Of a stretch of 64,000 nt of DNA, positions 25,734 to 33,085 are shown piece after piece. Each line of letters opens with the position of its first letter. Within the stretch, counting starts at the first letter, position 1. The translations under genes and the position numbers were made by a program. This DNA comes from Streptomyces sp. NBC_00285 (GTDB lineage Bacteria > Actinomycetota > Actinomycetes > Streptomycetales > Streptomycetaceae), in NCBI RefSeq assembly GCF_036174265.1, contig NZ_CP108055.1:1488001-1552000 (forward strand), written 5' to 3'. The notes under the pieces were generated by a model. That model ran no database searches, was not told the DNA's origin, and saw only the letters and a list, made by a program, of their open reading frames with translations.

Positions 25734-25783
25734 ACGCGCCGCTGCCCGGGACGGCCTCGCCGCTGTCCCGGGCAGCGGCGCGT
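25734..25783 (+). terminator. Strong terminator hairpin after the subtilase
   Basis: A 19-bp perfect stem (25734-25752 with 25765-25783) and a 12-nt loop begin eight bases after the stop codon. The left arm is ACGCGCCGCTGCCCGGGAC. No U-tract follows, as is usual for high-GC actinobacteria. Confidence 0.85.
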
Positions 25784-26210
25784 CGGTCGATCAGCACACT
25801 CAATACCTTCATCGCGCAATCATTCTTCACTCTAAAAGGCATAAACACGTCCATAGCGGCGCCGAACTGCTCGTGATCCAGACCGCGCCCGTGCCGCCTC
25901 CCGAGGCGACCCGCTCCATCACACGCAACGCCTTCGTCGTCGTCGCGCTGCTGCGGGCGGTCCAACTGGTCTCGCTCGTCGCCGCGTTGTCGGGTGTCGC
26001 GCAGGCCGAGGTAGCGATATAGCCCGTGGCCGCAGAAGGTGCGCTCCGGCGGGGTGCCTCCCGCTTCGACCGCCGCCCCGGCGAGGTCGGCGCGACCACG
26101 AACGCCCTTGCGCAGCCCCAGCGAAGCAATTACTTGGCTAGCCACATGTTCGCTGCTACAGTAATTATGTGCCCAGCCACCTAAACGGGTGAGGGGCGAG
26201 AGGAGTCGTC
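25784..26210. other. Intergenic stretch upstream of the reductase operon, with a palindrome
   Basis: About 430 bp with no convincing gene; open frames lack codon bias and motifs. The last 80 bp are AT-rich and hold a perfect 10-bp palindrome, TGGCTAGCCA (26135-26144). They also hold a direct repeat AATTA...AGCCAC seen twice (around 26128 and 26162). These are the likely promoter and operator of the reductase-MarR operon. Confidence 0.5.
26128..26180. promoter_or_regulatory. Candidate MarR operator and promoter of the reductase operon
   Basis: TGGCTAGCCA is a perfect palindrome at 26135-26144. The surrounding motif AATTA-n-AGCCAC recurs about 34 bp downstream (AATTATGTGCCCAGCCAC). It lies 31-83 bp before the MDR reductase start, in the only AT-rich patch here. 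The operon's own MarR gene at 28254 is the natural candidate binder. Confidence 0.45.
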
Positions 26211-27116
26211 ATGAAAGCCATCCTGTTCGACCGTTTCGGAGGCACGGAAGTGCTGCACGAGGCGGACATCGAAGTCCCGCAGCCCGGCCCCGGGCAGATC
26301 CGCGTCCATGTCAAGGCGGCCGGACTGAACGCGCTGGACGGCAAGATCCGCTCCGGGGCCCTGGAGGCCATGTTCCCCACACCGCTGCCCGCCGTCCCCG
26401 GTGGCGAGCTCGCCGGCGTGGTGGACGCACTGGGTGAGGGCGTGCAGGACGTACAGGTGGGTGACGAGGTACTGGGCTGGTCGGACACCGGCTCGTACGC
26501 CCAGTACGCGCTGGCCACCACTGTGGCTCCCAAGCCCGCCGGCCTCGACTGGCAGCACGCGGCCGCCCTGCCCGTGGCGGGCGAGACCGCCGAGCGGGTC
26601 CTGGACCTGCTGGGCGTCACCGCAGGGGAGACCCTACTGATGCACGGCGCGGCCGGAGCGGTCGGCACCCTGGCGGTCCAGCTCGCCACGGCCCGCGGAG
26701 CGCGTGTCATCGGCACCGCCGGCCCCGCCAACCAGGACTACCTCACCTCGCTCGGCGCCACCGCGACCCTTTACGGCGAGGGCCTGGTCGAGCGGGTCCG
26801 GGCGCTCGCCCCCGACGGTGTGGACGCGGTGTTCGACCTGGCCGGGAAGGGAGCCCTGGAGGACTCCATCACCCTGCGCGGCGGCACCGAGCGCATCGTC
26901 ACCATCGCCGACTTCCGCGCGCAGCAGCTCGGCATCACCTTCGCCAGCGGTGGCGGGGAACGCTCGGCCGCCCGCCTGGCCGCCCTGGCCCAGGACGCCG
27001 CGACCGGCAAGGTCGTCACCACCGTCACCGTCTACCCGCTCGCCCAGGCCGCCACGGCCCAGCAGGTCAGCGACGCCGGGCATGTCCGGGGCAAGCTCGT
27101 CCTCACCCTCGACTGA
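26211..27116 (+). CDS. NADP-dependent zinc-independent alcohol dehydrogenase/quinone oxidoreductase (MDR family)
   Basis: A 301-residue medium-chain reductase of the QOR/zeta-crystallin type. The GroES-like N-domain has GLNALDGKIRSG and PAVPGGELAGVV. The Rossmann domain has MHGAAGAVGTLAVQLATARGARVIGTAG, the usual AAGGVG-type NADPH motif. No catalytic or structural zinc-binding cysteines are visible. It reduces quinones or activated enones with NADPH in the cytoplasm. GAGGAG precedes the ATG. It is 63 bp ahead of an Old Yellow Enzyme gene and a MarR gene, suggesting an electrophile- or quinone-responsive operon. Confidence 0.88.
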   Translation: MKAILFDRFGGTEVLHEADIEVPQPGPGQIRVHVKAAGLNALDGKIRSGALEAMFPTPLPAVPGGELAGVVDALGEGVQDVQVGDEVLGWSDTGSYAQYALATTVAPKPAGLDWQHAAALPVAGETAERVLDLLGVTAGETLLMHGAAGAVGTLAVQLATARGARVIGTAGPANQDYLTSLGATATLYGEGLVERVRALAPDGVDAVFDLAGKGALEDSITLRGGTERIVTIADFRAQQLGITFASGGGERSAARLAALAQDAATGKVVTTVTVYPLAQAATAQQVSDAGHVRGKLVLTLD

Positions 27117-27179
27117 TCACGCCCACCTTTCCCCCTGTTTCGATCATCACCTCTTCATCACCGCACCTAAGGACCCTTC

Positions 27180-28241
27180 ATGCTGAACGCCCTGTGGACA
27201 CCGACCACCGTCGGTGACATCTCCCTGCCGCACCGCCTGGTCATGGCCCCGATGACCCGTGACCGCTCCACGCCTGAAGGCGTTCCGACCGAGCTGAACG
27301 CCGAGTACTACGCCCAGCGGGCCTCGCACGCGCTCATCATCACCGAGGGAACCCAGCCCAACGCCGACGGCCAGGGCTACCTCCTCACCCCCGGCATCCA
27401 CAATGACGATCAGATCGCCGGGTGGCGCAAGGTCACCGACGCCGTGCACGCGGCGGACGGCCGTATCGTCATCCAGCTGATGCACACCGGACGTATCGCC
27501 CACCCCGACAACACACCCCACGGGCGCCGGCCGGTCGCTCCGTCGGCGATCCAGCCGCAGGGCGTGATGTTCACGGCCTCCGGGCCACAGGAGATGCCGA
27601 CACCCCGCGCCCTGTCGACGCAGGAGGTCGCGGCGACCGTCGAGGACTTCCGCCGCGCCGCTGCGGCCGCCGTCGCGGCAGGCGCCGACGGCGTGGAGAT
27701 CCACGGCGCCAACGGCTACCTGGTGCACCAGTTCCTGTCCGACAACACAAACCAGCGAACCGACAGCTACGGCGGGTCCGTCGAGAACCGCATTCGCTTC
27801 GCCGTCGAGGTGGCAGCGGCCGTGGCCGACGAGATCGGCGCCGACCGCACCGGCCTGCGCATCTCCCCCGGCAACCCCTACAACGACATCGCCGAGTCCG
27901 ACACCGCCGAGCTGTATCCGGCGCTCCTGCGCGCCCTCAACCCGCTCGGTCTGGCCTACCTCCACGTGCTGCACGCGGGCGACGAGGAGCTGCTGGGCAC
28001 CCTGCGCGCGCTGTGGCCGACCACGCTGATCCTCAACCGAGGCGGCACCGACCTGCCCACCCGCGCCAAGGACATCGACAACGGCACGGCCGACCTCGTC
28101 TCCGTCGGCGCCCTCGCGCTCGCCAACCCGGACCTGGTCGAGCGGCTACGCTCTGACGCGCCGCTGAACACCCCCGACCCGGCGACCTTCTACGGCGGCG
28201 GAGTGGCCGGCTACACCGACTACCCCACCCACACCGTCTGA
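27180..28241 (+). CDS. Alkene reductase, Old Yellow Enzyme family
   Basis: A 353-residue FMN-dependent NAD(P)H oxidoreductase. Diagnostic segments are RLVMAPMTRDRS (FMN contact), IQLMHTGRIAHP (substrate/FMN), VEIHGANGYLVHQFLSDNTNQR and DSYGGSVENRIRF (the OYE signature). It reduces activated C=C bonds of enones, nitroalkenes or maleimides. AAGGA lies before the ATG. With the MDR reductase and MarR regulator it forms a typical reactive-electrophile defence operon; the natural substrate is not known. Confidence 0.92.
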   Translation: MLNALWTPTTVGDISLPHRLVMAPMTRDRSTPEGVPTELNAEYYAQRASHALIITEGTQPNADGQGYLLTPGIHNDDQIAGWRKVTDAVHAADGRIVIQLMHTGRIAHPDNTPHGRRPVAPSAIQPQGVMFTASGPQEMPTPRALSTQEVAATVEDFRRAAAAAVAAGADGVEIHGANGYLVHQFLSDNTNQRTDSYGGSVENRIRFAVEVAAAVADEIGADRTGLRISPGNPYNDIAESDTAELYPALLRALNPLGLAYLHVLHAGDEELLGTLRALWPTTLILNRGGTDLPTRAKDIDNGTADLVSVGALALANPDLVERLRSDAPLNTPDPATFYGGGVAGYTDYPTHTV

Positions 28242-28253
28242 GGAAACCGAACC

Positions 28254-28733
28254 ATGCCCGACCTCACCCCCTACACCCCCACTACAGCCGGCGAGGGGCC
28301 GATGAGCTACGCGATCTTCCAGCTCGCCCGCGCTCACCGCGCCCGCGCCGCCGCCATGCTCCGCGAGATGGACCTGCATCCCGGACAGGAGCTGTTGCTC
28401 ATGCACCTCCTGGACCGGGACGGCCAGACCCAGTCCGAGCTGCTCGAAAGCGTCGGCCTGGACCACTCCACCGTCTCCAAGTCCCTGCGCCGCATGCAGG
28501 ACGCCGGCCTGCTCGTCCGCGAGCCGGCCGCACACGACCGGCGCGTCATGGTCGTCCACCTCACCGACAAGGCCCGTGCCATGCGCGAGCCCCTGGCAGC
28601 CATGTGGCGGGCCCTGGAGGAGACCTCCGCGCGGAACCTGTCGGCGCAGCAGGCCGAGTCCTTCATCCGTATCGCCTACGCCATCACAGACGCGATCAAC
28701 AGCCGTGACGTCGCAGCGGGAGAGTCCGGGTAA
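28254..28733 (+). CDS. MarR family regulator
   Basis: A 159-residue winged-helix regulator: PGQELLLMHLLDRDGQTQSELLESVGLDHSTVSKSLRRMQDAGLLVREPAAHDRRVMVVHLTDKA is the MarR HTH and wing. It carries no cysteine suitable for redox sensing, so it is more likely ligand-responsive. GAGGAAA overlaps the OYE stop and serves as the ribosome site. It is the last gene of the reductase operon and probably represses it through the palindrome near 26135. Confidence 0.88.
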   Translation: MPDLTPYTPTTAGEGPMSYAIFQLARAHRARAAAMLREMDLHPGQELLLMHLLDRDGQTQSELLESVGLDHSTVSKSLRRMQDAGLLVREPAAHDRRVMVVHLTDKARAMREPLAAMWRALEETSARNLSAQQAESFIRIAYAITDAINSRDVAAGESG

Positions 28734-29312
28734 CTCCCTTGGCCTGCACCTCGGTTCGGGCCCGGAGAGCGCATCGCTTACGGCGCTTCCGCGAAGGCGA
28801 CCGTGCCGAGCCGCACTCGGCCCATGAAGGCCCGTGCTTTTCGGAGCCAGGCTCCCCGGCCGGCGGAAGAAGCCCGGCGAGCCGAACCGGTGGATCCCGT
28901 CGTGGTGGCCCGGGCCCAGAAAGCGGTGACCGAGAGGTCTCCGACGTCGGCAACACGGCTCCCCCACCTGCGGCGTGCCCGCGTGTTCGACGAAGGCGGA
29001 CGCGGGCTGCTGCTCGTCGCCCGGCTCACCCAGGGTTGGGGAGCACGCCAGACCACCACCGGCAAGACGACCGGGCCACCGAGGGTGGATCGGCAGACAG
29101 AACCCAGAACCCACGGCGATATCCGATCGGCGGACAACTCACTTGCTCAGTGCGGCAACCCTTTTTCGCTCGGCTACCACTGAAGGCGTATTCAGTTTCC
29201 TTTCCCCGAACTCCGGTTCGAGCGGAATAGAATAAAGCGGTGTAAAACGGATGACCGAACGTCAGTCGCCAGCCGCTGCGGTAAAAGAGTCATGACCAAG
29301 GAGATCTGCCGC
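28734..29312. other. Decayed region containing an anti-sigma ATPase remnant
   Basis: About 580 bp with no intact gene. The central part (28929-29072) is a degraded HATPase_c fragment annotated separately. The last 130 bp are AT-richer (GAATAGAATAAAG around 29223) and form the promoter region of the CAP-domain gene. Confidence 0.6.
28929..29072 (+). pseudogene. Remnant of an anti-sigma-factor-type ATP-binding protein (HATPase_c_2)
   Basis: Two adjacent frames together give the C-terminal end of the Streptomyces RsbW-like ATPase family. One frame reads EVSDVGNTAP. After a run of five C (around 28961-28965), the frame shifted by one reads HLRRARVFDEGGRGLLLVARLTQGWG, then TTTGKT. Family members normally end with an aspartate-glycine box, xGRGLxLV...L...WGxR and a GKTVWAE tail. 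Here the N-terminal half, including the N box, is missing and the tail runs into unrelated sequence. It cannot encode an active ATPase. Removing one C would restore this last stretch but not the missing half. Confidence 0.7.
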
Positions 29313-30014
29313 ATGAGTGACATAAGTGAAAAAGACCTGCCTCAGCAGGTTAACGCCCAGGCCGGGCGTTCCCGTGGCCGGCACCGCCGGAGGTGGACCG
29401 CTACCGGCCTGCTGATCGGCGTACCCGCCGTTCTGGGGCCTTTTCTTCTGTTCGCGCAGCAGAATTCCGAAGCGGCGACCATTGACTCCGCCACCTTTTA
29501 TCACCTGACATCCGTGCACAGCGGCAAGGTGCTGGACGTGAACGGGGCCTCCACGGCGGACGGCACGCCGACCCCGACCCCGACCGCCGACGTCGACCCG
29601 GCACAACAAGTGCTCGCCACGATGAACCAGGCCCGGAAGGCGGCCGGCCTGCCGGACTACACCATCAGCGACGGGTTGAACCGCAGCGCCGCAGCGCACA
29701 CCACCGTGATGGCCGGTGGCTGCGGGCTGTCCCACCAATGCCCGGGCGAAGCCGCGTTGGGGGCCCGGGAGACCGCTGCGGGCGTCAAGTGGACCGCGGC
29801 GGGCGAGAACATCGGCGAGTCCGAGGGCGTCGGCACCGACTCCGCGGCCATCGCCGGGGCGGCCGTGGACCTCACCCAGCAGATGCTCGCCGAGCAGCCA
29901 CCGAACGACGGCCACCGGCGCAACATCCTCAGCTCCTCGTTCTCCCACGTCGGCATCTCGGTGTACCGGGACACGAACGGCACCGTCTGGATGACGCAGG
30001 ACTTCTCCAACTAG
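29313..30014 (+). CDS. Secreted CAP (SCP/PR-1) domain protein with a partial ricin-type repeat
   Basis: A 233-residue protein starting at ATG 29313, chosen because AAGGAGAT lies seven bases upstream; the in-frame ATG at 29292 precedes that site. A basic N-terminus and one hydrophobic segment (about residues 30-48) direct export or anchoring. Residues 61-84 (YHLTSVHSGKVLDVNGASTADG) match the start of a ricin-type beta-trefoil repeat, but only this first strand pair is present before a TPTPTP linker. Residues 94-233 form a CAP domain with AAAHTTVMA, GENIG, HRRNIL and TVWMTQDF. The CAP function in bacteria is unclear. The truncated lectin piece suggests a recombined gene. Confidence 0.85.
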   Translation: MSDISEKDLPQQVNAQAGRSRGRHRRRWTATGLLIGVPAVLGPFLLFAQQNSEAATIDSATFYHLTSVHSGKVLDVNGASTADGTPTPTPTADVDPAQQVLATMNQARKAAGLPDYTISDGLNRSAAAHTTVMAGGCGLSHQCPGEAALGARETAAGVKWTAAGENIGESEGVGTDSAAIAGAAVDLTQQMLAEQPPNDGHRRNILSSSFSHVGISVYRDTNGTVWMTQDFSN

Positions 30015-30468
30015 TCCGGAACCCGGTTCTGGAAGACGCCGTAGAACCGTCCGGCCGCGCGGAATCCTCACACCTCGGCGGGTCGGACCGTCTCCGTCAC
30101 CTGGCCGGTGGGCGTCGTACATCCCGTCCACCGGAAGGGCGACCCGCCCGTCTTCGGCCGCGGGCGCCGTTGTCGCGATGCGAGCGACCGCGAAGGCGTG
30201 ATGCCCAAGGCGTGACCCTGCGGTGCAGCTGTGGAACGGGGCGAGGATGTCACCTCACCGCCGACCGCGAGTGTCGGCCGTGGGCCAGCCCACGGCCGGC
30301 CCGCCGCCCCTACGTGCCCTCGCCTCCCGCAACGACTGAGCAACGGCTTCTGCCCATTGCCGCCGACCCATTGCCCCCGCCGACCAGAACGGTGTCGCTC
30401 ACGGCCCGCACCGTCCGGTACGGCCCCGAGCAAGGAGTCGAGCACCGCGAAACAGCCACAGTTCCAGG
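30015..30468. other. Intergenic stretch with a strong hairpin between convergent genes
   Basis: About 450 bp between the CAP gene and the convergent TetR gene. No frame is convincing as a gene. It contains an 11-bp-stem hairpin at 30275-30298, annotated separately, and is otherwise featureless. Confidence 0.55.
30275..30298. terminator. Hairpin between convergent genes, possible bidirectional terminator
   Basis: CGGCCGTGGGC (30275-30285) and GCCCACGGCCG (30288-30298) form a perfect 11-bp stem with a two-base gap. It lies 260 bp after the CAP gene and 170 bp after the TetR gene, so its role as terminator is plausible but not certain. Confidence 0.4.
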
Positions 30469-31170
30469 TCAGTTGTTGCCCGCATCCGGCTCCGGCGCCG
30501 CGTCAGCGACTGGACCCGTGCGGAGCATGGCCCGGTAGAGGGCGTCATGCTCGGGTGAGGCGGGCAGGGGGCCGCGGGCGGGGGCCTCGAAGGACTGGAC
30601 GAACAGGGCGACGACGCGGCGCCAGGCGTCGGGGGCGGCGTCGCCGGTGGCGCTGACGACACCGGCGTTGGCCATGTGCAGCAGCACCAGGTCCGAGGAG
30701 TCGAAGTCCTCGCGCAGTCGGCCCGTCGCCTTGGCCCGGCCGATGAGTTCCACCATGCCCTCGTATGCCTCGTCGCGGCGCCGCTCCAGCGCCTTGGCGG
30801 TCGGGAAGGTCGTGATGAGGACGTCGGCGAAGCCGCTGTCGGCGGCCTGCATCGCGCAGGCGGTCTCGATGTAGTGCACGAACCCGTTCCAGGGGTCGGG
30901 GTCCTCCACTGCGACGGCGACGGCATCGGCGTAGGCGTCCATGCGGTCGATGAAGACGGCGTCGACCAACTCCTCCTTCGTGGGGAAGCGGCGGAACATG
31001 GTGGCGATCCCCACCCCCGCCTCACGGGCCACGGAGGCCATCGAGGCACCCAGACCGTCACGTGCGAACACCTTGCGCGCGGCGACTGTGATCCGCTCCC
31101 GGTTGCGCTCGGCATCGCTGCGCAGAGGCTGGGCGGCAGGGCCGTCGGGGTGCTGGGCGGCAGGGGTCAT
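30469..31170 (-). CDS. TetR family regulator
   Basis: A 233-residue regulator with the TetR HTH at residues about 20-65: ERITVAARKVFARDGLGASMASVAREAGVGIATMFRRFPTKEELVDAVF. The C-terminal ligand domain has the length usual for the TetR_C_33/SbtR-like group. It is divergent from an SDR gene, and the 145-bp region between them holds several CTATCC/GGATAG half-sites in perfect inverted repeats. Autorepression and control of the SDR gene are therefore likely. The ligand is unknown. Confidence 0.88.
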   Translation of the reverse strand: MTPAAQHPDGPAAQPLRSDAERNRERITVAARKVFARDGLGASMASVAREAGVGIATMFRRFPTKEELVDAVFIDRMDAYADAVAVAVEDPDPWNGFVHYIETACAMQAADSGFADVLITTFPTAKALERRRDEAYEGMVELIGRAKATGRLREDFDSSDLVLLHMANAGVVSATGDAAPDAWRRVVALFVQSFEAPARGPLPASPEHDALYRAMLRTGPVADAAPEPDAGNN

Positions 31171-31196
31171 ACCGGGAGTCTAGCAATCGGAACGCT

Positions 31197-31277
31197 CTAT
31201 CCATTTTCGGTGGTACGGTGGCAACGGTGAAACGGAGCGGCCTATCCGGATCTTGATATGGATAGGTCTATCCGGAT
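31197..31277. promoter_or_regulatory. TetR operator cluster with CTATCC/GGATAG half-sites
   Basis: CTATCC occurs at 31197-31202, 31242-31247 and 31268-31273, and GGATAG at 31260-31265. They form two overlapping perfect inverted repeats: CCTATCC-n12-GGATAGG (31241-31266) and GGATAG-GT-CTATCC (31260-31273). This is the hallmark of a TetR-family operator, placed between the divergent TetR and SDR genes and 43 bp before the SDR start. Confidence 0.65.
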
Positions 31278-31315
31278 GACTTTCTTCCTTCGATCAGCTT
31301 GTGGAAAGGATCGCT

Positions 31316-32017
31316 GTGACCAGCATCGCCATCATCGGAGCCGGCCCCCAGATGGGCCTGGCCATCGCCCGCACCTTCGGCGCCCAGGGCTTCGACGTCG
31401 CCCTGATCTCCCGTAACCGCGAGAAGCTCGACGGCCTTGTCGGCAAGCTCGCCGGCGACGGCATCACCGCCGCAGCGTTCCCCGCGGACGTGCTCGACCG
31501 CGACGCGCTCACCCAGGCGCTCAAGGACGCCTCCGCGCGGTTCGGCGGGATCGACGTCCTGGAGTACTCCCCGGTGGGGTCGTTCGGTGTCATAAAGCTG
31601 ACCGCTCCGGCCGAGACCGAGCCGTCTCATGTGGAGTTCGAGATGAACTTCCAGCTCTACGGAGCCATCACCGCCACCCAGGCGGTACTGCCGGCGATGC
31701 GGGAGACCGGCGCGGGCACCCTGCTCTACACCACCGGCGCCGGCTCGATCTGGCCCGACCCGCGGGTCGCCAACGTCAACGCCGCCGCCGCGGCGCTGCG
31801 CAACTGGGCGATGAACCTGCACAAGGAGCTGGAGGGCACCGGCATCCAGGCCGCCCACGTCGGCATCGACTCGTCGATCGGCGTCTCCGTCATCCCCGGG
31901 GTCGAGGCGGCCAAGCCGGAGCAGATCGCTCCCCTCTACTGGGACCTGCACACCTCCAAGCGCGACGAGGCCGAGCTCGTCTTCCGCCTCGACGCCGAGG
32001 GCTTCCCCCGCGCCTGA
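31316..32017 (+). CDS. SDR-like NAD(P)-binding oxidoreductase, atypical active site
   Basis: A 233-residue Rossmann-fold protein starting at GTG 31316 behind GGAAAGGA; the in-frame GTG at 31301 overlaps that site. The cofactor motif is GAGPQMGLAIA followed by VALISRNREKLDGL, and GGIDVLEYSPV replaces the usual NNAG. The classical catalytic YxxxK is not visible: the expected place reads WPDPRVANVNAAAAALRNWAMNLH. It may be a non-canonical SDR or one with a different catalytic residue. It is controlled by the divergent TetR gene. An IS110 remnant follows it. Confidence 0.8.
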   Translation: MTSIAIIGAGPQMGLAIARTFGAQGFDVALISRNREKLDGLVGKLAGDGITAAAFPADVLDRDALTQALKDASARFGGIDVLEYSPVGSFGVIKLTAPAETEPSHVEFEMNFQLYGAITATQAVLPAMRETGAGTLLYTTGAGSIWPDPRVANVNAAAAALRNWAMNLHKELEGTGIQAAHVGIDSSIGVSVIPGVEAAKPEQIAPLYWDLHTSKRDEAELVFRLDAEGFPRA

Positions 32018-32361
32018 CAGCGCGCCGGCTCTGCCGGCCCGGCGCCTCGTCGAACCCCGATCGCGTCGCGGCGCCCCAGCGCCGCGACGCGAGTCTGTAC
32101 CCGGCTCCACGAGGGAAGGCCCCTACCACCAAGCGTCGGCCGCCCATCGCGGCCAGGGCAAGACAGCCGGGCAGGATGCATTCGCCGTCGCCGACCAGGC
32201 CCGCATGCGCCAAGACCTCGGTCACCTGCGGCCCGGCGATGAGACGGTCGCCGACCTGCGCACCCTGACCGCCCACCGCCTCGACCTGGTCAACGACCGG
32301 ACCCGTCAGACCACTCAGTTCCGTTGACACCCGCAGACCGGCCGGCCGGCGCCGCGAGGCC
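32018..32361. other. Intergenic region between convergent SDR and TetR genes, holding an IS110 remnant
   Basis: About 344 bp. Bases 32118-32327 are a transposase fragment annotated separately; the flanks hold no recognisable gene. No intact insertion-sequence ends could be seen. Confidence 0.6.
32118..32327 (+). pseudogene. IS110-family transposase fragment
   Basis: An open frame of 69 codons ending at TGA 32325 reads YHQASAAHRGQGKTAGQDAF, then AVADQARMRQDLGHLRPGDE, then TVADLRTLTAHRLDLVNDRT, then RQTTQFR. This matches the N-terminal DEDD domain of IS110 transposases, whose usual form is A-x-YRGEGKTDAKDA-x-VIADQARxRxDL...DLRxLTxRRxDLxxDRTRQINRLR. The start, the catalytic N-terminal aspartate and everything C-terminal are missing. 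It is a relic of an insertion between the SDR and TetR genes. Confidence 0.78.
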
Positions 32362-32955
32362 TCAGGTGCTCGGCCAGGTGCTGAGTGCATGGTCGGCGAC
32401 GCGGTGCATGTCTTCTCGGCCGGCACCGCCGGCGGCCTGCACGGCGAGGCCCTGCCCGACGGCGTTCACATAGCGGGCGAGGGTTTCCGGGGCGGCGGTG
32501 AGTGGCAGGTCGCCCTCGGCCTGGGCTTGCTCGAACCGTTTCCGCAGGGCGGCCACTCCGGCCTCCCGGCGTTCGGCCAGATCGCGGCGGACCGGTTCGC
32601 TCTCCGGGCCGGCGGCCAGCGCGGACTGCACCAGCAGGCAGCCGCGCGGGCAGCCGGGCGCGGTGTGGGCGTCCACGGCTCCGTGCAGCATCGCCTCGGC
32701 CACCTGCCGGGCGGTGGGCAGCTCAAGAGCCGGACCCACGAAGGCTCCCGGTCCCTGCACATAGCGGTCGACGGCCTTGCGGAACAGCTCCTCCTTGTTG
32801 CCGAAGGCCGCGTAGATGCTGCGCCGGTTGATCCCCATGGCCTCGGTCAGCGTGGCGAGCGAGGCACCCTCGTAGCCCTCGGCCCAGAACACCCGCATCG
32901 CCACCTCCAGCGCCTCGTCGGTGTCGAACGAGCGGGGCCGTCCCGTGCTGGGCAT
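32362..32955 (-). CDS. TetR/AcrR family regulator
   Basis: A 197-residue regulator starting at ATG 32955, which has AAGGAGG upstream; the open frame continues to 33231 but without family similarity. The HTH is RSFDTDEALEVAMRVFWAEGYEGASLATLTEAMGINRRSIYAAFGNKEELF. The C-terminal domain is of the TetR_C_16/YxaF-like type with GCPRGCLLVQSALAAGPES, a cysteine pair that might respond to electrophiles. It is divergent from an SDR-hydrolase-SnoaL operon with an inverted-repeat operator between them, and probably represses that operon. Confidence 0.9.
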   Translation of the reverse strand: MPSTGRPRSFDTDEALEVAMRVFWAEGYEGASLATLTEAMGINRRSIYAAFGNKEELFRKAVDRYVQGPGAFVGPALELPTARQVAEAMLHGAVDAHTAPGCPRGCLLVQSALAAGPESEPVRRDLAERREAGVAALRKRFEQAQAEGDLPLTAAPETLARYVNAVGQGLAVQAAGGAGREDMHRVADHALSTWPST

Positions 32956-33033
32956 CCAAGCCTCCTTGAGAAGAGTTCGCCGCCACGGAAGGAATCCCGT
33001 GGTTGCCCAGGTTAGTGTCATCGTGCATATAGT

Positions 33034-33050
33034 AACCGAGCGGTTCGGTT
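33034..33050. promoter_or_regulatory. Inverted-repeat operator between TetR and SDR genes
   Basis: AACCGA-GCGGT-TCGGTT, 6-bp perfect arms with a 5-bp spacer, lies 36 bp before the SDR start and 79 bp from the TetR start. The ACCGA/TCGGT arms are typical of TetR-family operators. Confidence 0.6.
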
Positions 33051-33085
33051 CGTAAGTGAAGTACTGAAGACATCGGAGACCCCCT

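Noticed and set aside
25204..26145. A 313-codon minus-strand frame spanning the subtilase end and the intergenic gap.
   Set aside because: It crosses the terminator hairpin and has no codon bias or motif in the intergenic part.
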